A stretch of DNA of 64,000 nt, from positions 6,076,001-6,140,000 of the forward strand of contig NZ_VIVK01000001.1 of NCBI RefSeq assembly GCF_007828865.1, read 5' to 3'. Within the stretch, counting starts at the first letter, position 1, and each line of letters starts with the position of its first letter. This DNA is from Kribbella amoyensis (GTDB taxonomy: Bacteria > Actinomycetota > Actinomycetes > Propionibacteriales > Kribbellaceae). The notes below the pieces were generated by a model. That model worked only from the letters and a program-made list of their open reading frames with translations. It was not told where the DNA came from and made no database searches. Shown one piece after another: positions 58,431 to 64,000 of this stretch. The position numbers and the translations under genes were made by a program.

Positions 58431-59435
58431 TCAGCTCACCTCCTCGGGGTCGACCAGGCCGAAGGTCCGGACCGTACGGTCCGCCTCCGCCTGAAGCTTG
58501 CCGATGATGTCCGAACGCGGCGTCTCACCGAACAGATGCGCGAACCGGCCCTGCGGTCTCAGGTACTCCGTCACGGGCAGCCGCCTGCGGATCTTCGTGA
58601 CGCCGACGACCTCTCCGTCCACGGCCTCGAAGACCGGGAACATCCCCGTCTCGGTCGCCAGCCTGGCCACCCGGATCGTCTCGTGCGGCCCCGTCCGCCA
58701 GCCGAGTGGGCAGGGCACCAGCACATGCAGGTAGCGCGCTCCCCGGAACTCCATCGCCCGCGTCGCCTTGTACTCGAGGTCGCGCAGGTCCGCCACGGTC
58801 GCCGTCGCGACGTACGGGATCCTGTGCGCCATCGCGATCAGCGGCAGGCTCTTGCCCTGGCCGAAGCTGTTGCCCGGATCCGGGCCCACCGCCGGTGTGG
58901 TGGTTGTCGCCGCGCCGTGCGGCGTCGCGCCGGATCTCTGCACGCCGGTGTTCATGTAGCCACCGTTGTCGTAGCAGATGTAAAGCACGTCGTCGTTCCG
59001 CTCGAACATCCCCGACAGGCAGGCGAGGCCGATGTCGACGGTGCCCCCGTCGCCCCCTTGACCGACGACCCGGACGTCTCGCCGGCCCTTGGCCCTGAGC
59101 GCACTCGCGACACCGGTCGCGACCGCCGGGGCGTTGCCGAACAACGAGTGCAGCCAGGGGATCTGCCAGGACGTCTCCGGGTAGGGTGTCGAGAAGACCT
59201 CGAGGCAGCCGGTCGCGTTCACCGCCACCATCTGGTGGCCGGTGGCACGCATCACGGCGTCGAGCACGTACCTCGCGCCCAGCGCCTCGCCGCAGCCCCG
59301 GCAGGCCCGATGACCGGAGTTCAACGAGTTCGTCCGCCGGGTGTCGGACTGGACCGAGCGCTGGTCCGGGTCGAGCAGCCGGTTCCCGACGACGAAGCTG
59401 CCGGTCTGGTAGAAGCGAATCCGTTGCTGTCCCAT
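58431..59435 (-). CDS. porB: pyruvate:ferredoxin oxidoreductase beta subunit
   Basis: A 334-residue ThDP-binding subunit. HRACRGCGEALGARYVLDAV and NATGCLEVFSTPYPETSW carry cluster cysteines, GGDGGTVDIGLACLSGMFER with CYDNGGYMNTGVQRSGAT forms the GDG-N ThDP/Mg site, and VLVPCPLGWRTGP holds the last cysteine. The ATG at 59435 (MGQQRIRFYQTGSF) has GAGG upstream. With porA, porG and the delta-domain protein it forms a four-part POR that links pyruvate, CoA and ferredoxin. Confidence 0.93.
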   Translation of the reverse strand: MGQQRIRFYQTGSFVVGNRLLDPDQRSVQSDTRRTNSLNSGHRACRGCGEALGARYVLDAVMRATGHQMVAVNATGCLEVFSTPYPETSWQIPWLHSLFGNAPAVATGVASALRAKGRRDVRVVGQGGDGGTVDIGLACLSGMFERNDDVLYICYDNGGYMNTGVQRSGATPHGAATTTTPAVGPDPGNSFGQGKSLPLIAMAHRIPYVATATVADLRDLEYKATRAMEFRGARYLHVLVPCPLGWRTGPHETIRVARLATETGMFPVFEAVDGEVVGVTKIRRRLPVTEYLRPQGRFAHLFGETPRSDIIGKLQAEADRTVRTFGLVDPEEVS

Positions 59436-59449
59436 CGTCGGGGTTCCTC

Positions 59450-60688
59450 TCAGCCGGTCCGGAGATCCCGCAGCAGGTTCTCGGCCGTCGGCCCCGAGCG
59501 GCGGGTGGTCCGGTGCCGGTGCAGCTCTCGCTCGACCAGGTCCTGGTTCAGATCGAGGAAGGTCAGTGGCTCGAGCCGGTCCGCGATCGCGTCGGCGCAG
59601 AGCCGTCGCAGCGAGTCCTTGGTGATCGCCCGGCCGCCGAGCCCGGCGATCACGGTGTAGCCGTGCGCCTGGACACCGGCCAGGGCCATCCGGACGTTCG
59701 CGCTGACGATGCCGCCGATTCCCACCGCGAGGGCGCGCTCCAGCACGACCACTCGGCGAGCGCGGCCGAGCGCTTCGCGGACGGCGTCGAGGGGGAACGG
59801 CCGGAAGCACGTGAGTCCGAGGACACCGATCGAGACACCCTCGTCCCGCAGTTCGTCGACGGTGTCCTGGAGCGTTCCCAGGACGGATCCGAGCGCGACG
59901 ACGACAGTTTCGGCGCCGGCGCACCGGTACGGCCGGACCAATCCACCCGAGGCGCGTCCGAAGCCGGCCGCGAACTCGTCAGCGACCGCCGGGATGAGGT
60001 CCAGCGCCTGCATCTGCTGGTGGTGCGCCAGGTACCGCACCTCCGTGAAGGCCTCCGGACCGACCATGGCACCGATCGAGATCGGGTCGTCCGGATCCAG
60101 CAGCTGCCGAGGTTCGTACGGCGGCAGGAACGCGTCCACCTGGTCCTGCGACGGCACCTCGATCCGCTCCACCGCGTGGGTCAGGACGAACCCGTCCATG
60201 CAGACCATCACGGGCAAGGAGACCTCCTCGGCGATCCGGAACGCCTGGATCTGCAGATCGAGGGCCTCCTGGTTCGACTCCGCGTACAACTGGATCCAGC
60301 CCGAGTCCCGCTGCGACATCGAGTCGCCGTGGTCGTTCCAGATGTTGATCGGGGCCCCGATCGCCCGGTTGGCCACGGTCATCACGATCGGGAGTCCGAG
60401 GCCGGCGGCGTTGTAGAGCGGTTCGGCCATGTACAGCAGGCCTTGGCTCGCGGTCGCGGTGTACGTCCTGGCTCCCGTGGCGGACGCACCGATCGCCACC
60501 GACATGGCCGCGAACTCGGACTCGACGTTGACGAACTCGCAGGGCGTGAGCTCGCCCGACCGTACCAGCGTGCTCAGCGCCTCGACGATGTGCGTCTGCG
60601 GTGAGATCGGATAGGCGCAGATCACCTCGGGACGGCACAGCGCCACCGCCGCGGCGACCCCGCGAGAACCCTCAATCTGCCGAAGCAC
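59450..60688 (-). CDS. porA: pyruvate:ferredoxin oxidoreductase alpha subunit
   Basis: A 412-residue subunit. ICAYPISPQTHIVEALSTLV and ESEFAAMSVAIGASATGART (with the conserved Glu of the ThDP pyrimidine domain) are diagnostic; TATASQGLLYMAEPLYNAAG and APINIWNDHGDSMSQRDSGW follow. The C-terminal domain II is complete. It starts at GTG 60688 and overlaps porG by 17 nt. POR in a mainly aerobic actinomycete points to use under low oxygen. Confidence 0.93.
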   Translation of the reverse strand: MLRQIEGSRGVAAAVALCRPEVICAYPISPQTHIVEALSTLVRSGELTPCEFVNVESEFAAMSVAIGASATGARTYTATASQGLLYMAEPLYNAAGLGLPIVMTVANRAIGAPINIWNDHGDSMSQRDSGWIQLYAESNQEALDLQIQAFRIAEEVSLPVMVCMDGFVLTHAVERIEVPSQDQVDAFLPPYEPRQLLDPDDPISIGAMVGPEAFTEVRYLAHHQQMQALDLIPAVADEFAAGFGRASGGLVRPYRCAGAETVVVALGSVLGTLQDTVDELRDEGVSIGVLGLTCFRPFPLDAVREALGRARRVVVLERALAVGIGGIVSANVRMALAGVQAHGYTVIAGLGGRAITKDSLRRLCADAIADRLEPLTFLDLNQDLVERELHRHRTTRRSGPTAENLLRDLRTG

Positions 60689-61262
60689 GAGCCGGCTCCT
60701 CCATCTGAGACCGGGCCATCGCGTAGGCCGAGGTCGCGGCCGCCACGTTGCCGGCCGCGATCCGGTCCGGGAAACGCTCCTCGATCGCCGCGACGACCGA
60801 CGGCAGCCCGAGCTGGCCGGTCAGCGCCGCGAACGCCGCCAGCAATGCGGTTCCCGGAAGGGGGCGACCCAGGTGGGCCATCGCCAGATCCGTGGCGCCG
60901 ACGGTCATCAGCCGCCGGCGGTCGAACCTCGTGACCAGCGCGTCGAGGTGCAGCTCGGCCAGGCTGCGAGCGCTGTTGATCAGCAGATACCCGTCCGGGC
61001 CGAGCCCGCCGAACAGGTCGACCTGATGCGCCAAGGTGGCGTCCTGCACCAGCACCGCGTCGGGCCGCAACACCGGCTCATGGCTGCGGATCGGGCGGTC
61101 GTCGATCCGGCAGAAGCCGGTGACCGGAGCGCCCGTCCGCTCCGAACCGAACGTCGGGAACGCCTGCGCGTACCGGCCTTCGGCGAACGCCGCGACCGAC
61201 AACAGCTCCGCCGTGGTCACCACTCCTTGGCCACCGCGTCCATGGATCCGGACCTGGAACAT
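60672..61262 (-). CDS. porG: pyruvate:ferredoxin oxidoreductase gamma subunit
   Basis: A 196-residue subunit with VRIHGRGGQGVVTTAELLSV, the GRGGQG motif of gamma subunits (CoA-binding), and QAFPTFGSERTGAPVTGFCR. Its ATG overlaps the ppsA stop in a TGATG junction, and its end overlaps porA, so ppsA-porG-porA are tightly coupled. The C-terminal ~25 residues extend past the usual domain. Confidence 0.93.
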   Translation of the reverse strand: MFQVRIHGRGGQGVVTTAELLSVAAFAEGRYAQAFPTFGSERTGAPVTGFCRIDDRPIRSHEPVLRPDAVLVQDATLAHQVDLFGGLGPDGYLLINSARSLAELHLDALVTRFDRRRLMTVGATDLAMAHLGRPLPGTALLAAFAALTGQLGLPSVVAAIEERFPDRIAAGNVAAATSAYAMARSQMEEPARASAD

Positions 61263-63688
61263 CAGTGCGTTCCTCCGTCCCCGGCTCGAACGAACGAACC
61301 GGCCGCCTGCCTCGCAGCCGGCATCCCGCGGGTCCTGGATGCCTCAGCCTGGGCGACGTTCGCCTTGACCCGGAGGAAACTGTCCGGCGTCACCGAGACG
61401 GAGTCGATGCCGCTGTCCACCAGGAACGTCGCGAAACCGGGGTCGTCGCTGGGGCGTTGCCCGCACAGCCCGACCTTGCGACCGTGCTGATGAGCCGTCG
61501 TGATCAGGTGCTCGATGCTCCGGGTCACGGCCGGATTCCGCTCGTCGAACAGCGGCGCCAGCAACTCCGAGTCCCGGTCGACGCCGAGCGTGAGTTGGGT
61601 GAGATCGTTGCTGCCGATGGAGAACCCGTCGAAGCACGCGGCGAACTCGTCGGCCAGCACGATGTTGGCCGGGATCTCGGCCATCACGAAGACCTGCAGA
61701 CCGTTGCGTCCCCGGCTCAGCCCTTCCGAAGTCATCACCGCGAGCACCTTGTGGGCCTCGTCGACCGTGCGGCAGAAGGGAATCATGGCGACCACGTTCG
61801 TCAGCCCGAGCTCGTCACGGACCTTGCGAAGCGCCCGGCATTCGAGCCGGAAGCCGTCCTCGTAGCCGGGCCCGTAGTACCTGCTTGCGCCACGCCAGCC
61901 GATCATCGGATTCTCCTCGGCCGGCTCGAAGCTGCTCCCACCGACGAGCCGCGCGTACTCGTTGGTCTTGAAATCACTGGTGCGGACGATCACCGGTGCC
62001 GGCCAGCGCGAGGCCGCGATGCGCGCGACGCCCTCGGCAAGAGTGTCGATCAGGAACTGCTCCGGCGCGGTTCCCGGGCCGACGATCTCCTCCAACTGGC
62101 GCAGTTCCTCAGGGTCGATCCGCTCGGGATGCGCGAGCGCCATCGGGTGGACCCGAACCTGATTGGCGACGACGAACTCGATCCGGACCAAACCGACGCC
62201 GTCCGCGGGCAGCCGCCACCACCGGAACGCCGCGGCCGGGTCGGCGAGATTCAGCATCACCTCGGTCGCCGTATCGGGGACTGCCGAAAGGTCGACCTCC
62301 GCTGTCTCGTACGGCACTGCTCCCGCGTAGACCAGACCTCGTTCGCCCTCGGCGCAGCACACCGTGACCACGGCGCCGTCGGTCAGCGTCGCCGTCGCAC
62401 CACCGGTCCCGACGATGGCGGGTATGCCGAGCTCTCGGCTGACGATCGCCGCGTGCGAGGTCCGCCCACCGTGGTCGGTGACGATGGCGGCGGCTCTGCT
62501 CATCACGGGCTCCCAGTCCGGATCGGTGAGCCTGGTGACGAGGACCGCCCCGTCGACGAACCTGTCCAGCTCCCGCGGTGAATCAAGACGACACACTCGG
62601 CCGGCCGCGATCGCCTCGCCGACGGCGAGACCACTGATCAGCTCGGCCCCTCGACCGAGCAGCCGGTACGTGTGGAGCGAAGTCGGTCGCCGGCGCGCCT
62701 GCACCGTCTCAGGCCGGGCCTGCACCAGGTACATGGCTCCGGTGCGGCCGTCCTTGGCCCACTCGATGTCCATCGGCCGGCCGTAGTGTCGCTCGACCAG
62801 CACGGCCCACCGGGCCAATCTCAAGATGTCGTCGTCCGCGAGCACCAAGCTCTGACGTTCCTTCGCGTCGGTCGGGACGACATGGGTGCCGGAGGGCTCG
62901 GCGTTGGTGACCTTCACCTCCTTGGCCCCACGCCGACGCGAGAGAATCGGCCGCACCCCGCGGTCGTCCAGCAGCGGCTTGAACACCAGGTACTCGTCGG
63001 GATCCACCTCACCACTGACGACCGCCTCGCCCAGCCCCCAGGCCGCGCTGATCTGCACCACACCGGGGAACCCTGTGTCGGTGTCCAGTGTGAACATCAC
63101 CCCGGCGGCGCCGAGGTCGGATCGGACCATCTGCTGGACGCCGACCGAAAGCTGAACGCCCAAATGGTCGTAGCCTCGCTCCTCGCGATAGCTGATGGCC
63201 CGATCGGTGAACAAGGACGCGAAGCACCGGCGACAGGCGATCACCAGGTCGTCGGAGGTCGTCACGTTCAGGTACGTCTCCTGCTGGCCGGCAAAGCTGG
63301 CGTCCGGCAGGTCCTCGGCGGTCGCGCTGCTTCGCACGGCCACGGCGGTGCCCTCCCCGCCGAGCCGGCGATAGGCGTCGAGCACCTCCCCGACCAGGTC
63401 CGAGGGCAGGTCAGCAGCGGTGAAGGCCGATCTGATCGTCGAGCCGACCCGGCTCAGCTCGGCGCCCGACCGGTAGCGTCCGATCTCCGCCTCGATCACC
63501 GGCCGCAGGCCCGCCGACTCGACGAACTCGGCGTACGCCGCCGCGGTCAGGGCGAATCCGTCCGGCACCTGGATCCCCTCCGCCGCCAGGTCGCGAAGCA
63601 TGATCCCCAGCGACGCGTTCTTCCCGCCGACCTGGGCGAGCTCGGTCCCGGCCTCGTCGGTCAGCCACGCGATTCTCGCGTCACGCAT
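61262..63688 (-). CDS. ppsA: phosphoenolpyruvate synthase
   Basis: An 808-residue protein with the full PEP synthase layout: ATP-grasp domain (VGGKNASLGIMLRDL, VAVRSSATAEDLPDASFAGQ), phosphohistidine domain (DHGGRTSHAAIVSRELGIPA, His in TSHAA) and PEP-binding TIM barrel (SNDLTQLTLGVDRDS, KVGLCGQRPSDDPGFATFLV). It makes PEP from pyruvate and ATP. The ATG at 63688 has GAGGGGAG upstream. It is coupled to porG and follows gap by 12 nt, so pyruvate made by POR can be drawn into gluconeogenesis, or the reverse. Confidence 0.94.
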   Translation of the reverse strand: MRDARIAWLTDEAGTELAQVGGKNASLGIMLRDLAAEGIQVPDGFALTAAAYAEFVESAGLRPVIEAEIGRYRSGAELSRVGSTIRSAFTAADLPSDLVGEVLDAYRRLGGEGTAVAVRSSATAEDLPDASFAGQQETYLNVTTSDDLVIACRRCFASLFTDRAISYREERGYDHLGVQLSVGVQQMVRSDLGAAGVMFTLDTDTGFPGVVQISAAWGLGEAVVSGEVDPDEYLVFKPLLDDRGVRPILSRRRGAKEVKVTNAEPSGTHVVPTDAKERQSLVLADDDILRLARWAVLVERHYGRPMDIEWAKDGRTGAMYLVQARPETVQARRRPTSLHTYRLLGRGAELISGLAVGEAIAAGRVCRLDSPRELDRFVDGAVLVTRLTDPDWEPVMSRAAAIVTDHGGRTSHAAIVSRELGIPAIVGTGGATATLTDGAVVTVCCAEGERGLVYAGAVPYETAEVDLSAVPDTATEVMLNLADPAAAFRWWRLPADGVGLVRIEFVVANQVRVHPMALAHPERIDPEELRQLEEIVGPGTAPEQFLIDTLAEGVARIAASRWPAPVIVRTSDFKTNEYARLVGGSSFEPAEENPMIGWRGASRYYGPGYEDGFRLECRALRKVRDELGLTNVVAMIPFCRTVDEAHKVLAVMTSEGLSRGRNGLQVFVMAEIPANIVLADEFAACFDGFSIGSNDLTQLTLGVDRDSELLAPLFDERNPAVTRSIEHLITTAHQHGRKVGLCGQRPSDDPGFATFLVDSGIDSVSVTPDSFLRVKANVAQAEASRTRGMPAARQAAGSFVRAGDGGTH

Positions 63689-63700
63689 GCTCGGCTCCCC

Positions 63701-64000
63701 TCACATCGACCGGGCGACGAGTTCGGTCAGGTCGAGGAGGCGGCTGGTGTAGCCCCACTCGTTGTCGTACCAGCCGAAGACCTTCACGAGCCGGCCCTGG
63801 ACCTGGGTGAGCTGGGCGTCGAAGATGCAGGACGCGGGATCGCCGATGATGTCGCGGGAAACGATCGGATCTTCGGTGTACCGCAGCAGGCCCTTCAACG
63901 GGCCGGCCGCGGCCTCGGCGAAGACCTGATTGACCTGCTCCACGGTCACCGGCCCGCGGACCTCGACCGACAGGTCCGTCAGCGAGCCGTCCTCCACCGG
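63701..64000 (-). CDS. gap: glyceraldehyde-3-phosphate dehydrogenase (5' part outside window)
   Basis: The last 99 codons of GAPDH, open to the window edge. PVEDGSLTDLSVEVRGPVTV, VSRDIIGDPASCIFDAQLTQ and VKVFGWYDNEWGYTSRLLDL are strongly conserved C-terminal segments. The catalytic Cys and the NAD-binding part lie outside. It precedes ppsA by 12 nt in the same direction, so it likely belongs to the ppsA-por operon and may be a second gap gene in this genome. Confidence 0.93.
   Translation of the reverse strand, partial: PVEDGSLTDLSVEVRGPVTVEQVNQVFAEAAAGPLKGLLRYTEDPIVSRDIIGDPASCIFDAQLTQVQGRLVKVFGWYDNEWGYTSRLLDLTELVARSM

Noticed and set aside
1..64000. CRISPR arrays, tRNA genes, rRNA genes, insertion sequences, prophage
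   Set aside because: No spaced repeats, cloverleaf-like stretches, transposase motifs or phage genes were recognised on reading; small RNAs could not be ruled out without a covariance-model search.

Overview
The window is about 70% G+C chromosomal DNA with an actinobacterial gene repertoire: many GTG starts, NrtR-controlled nad genes, an Eis-type acetyltransferase, actinobacterial QcrB paralogues, an Rv1733c-like membrane protein and sigma-B-like GGGTAC promoters. The mix of LacI/heparinase genes, two phytanoyl-CoA-dioxygenase-like genes and a CehA-type protein suggests a soil actinomycete such as Kribbella or a relative; that placement is inference. I recognised no rRNA, tRNA, CRISPR array, insertion sequence or prophage.

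Layout. 0-6.5 kb: a partial polysaccharide pyruvyl transferase, a LacI regulator, a very large secreted heparinase II/III-like lyase and a divergent LacI regulator with matching operator-like repeats on both sides of its gene. 6.6-10.8 kb: NAD de novo synthesis (nadC, nadA, nadB) divergent from nrtR, with two NrtR-type operators. 10.9-17.6 kb: a tightly coupled run of genes: a membrane haem-b/molybdopterin oxidoreductase, a small membrane protein, MTA phosphorylase, an epimerase, a GT2, a DUF2064-methyltransferase fusion and a polytopic glycosyltransferase. 17.7-24.3 kb: Eis-like acetyltransferase, CehA-type metallohydrolase with a small partner, and HrpB helicase. 24.4-33 kb: a divergent QcrB paralogue, a SoxR/MFS pair around a perfect 20-bp palindrome, then assorted enzymes and regulators.

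33-45 kb looks like a stress/stationary-phase region: a pyruvate-oxidase-type enzyme beside a decayed FAD/Fe-S oxidoreductase, a frameshifted gene, a PRC-barrel protein, a formate-dehydrogenase-like molybdoenzyme that has lost the cysteines of its Fe-S cluster, a general-stress SDR, an Orn/Lys/Arg decarboxylase, a haloacetate-dehalogenase-like hydrolase and DUF3140/DUF2945 proteins. Several of these genes have sigma-B-like promoters. 45-52 kb: secreted serine protease, TIGR01777 protein, a MerR regulator with a degenerate cobalamin domain, a second orphan QcrB, a VIT-family transporter, and an AraC/PhyH pair.

53-64 kb is one long minus-strand series: gap (partial), ppsA, porG, porA, porB, a GltD-like flavoprotein with ferredoxin domains, archaeal-type fba, then SQR-like, TusE/DsrC-like, DsrE2-like and Rv1733c-like genes. 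It reads as an oxygen-limitation module joining pyruvate:ferredoxin oxidoreductase, PEP synthesis and lower glycolysis/gluconeogenesis to sulfur-redox proteins.
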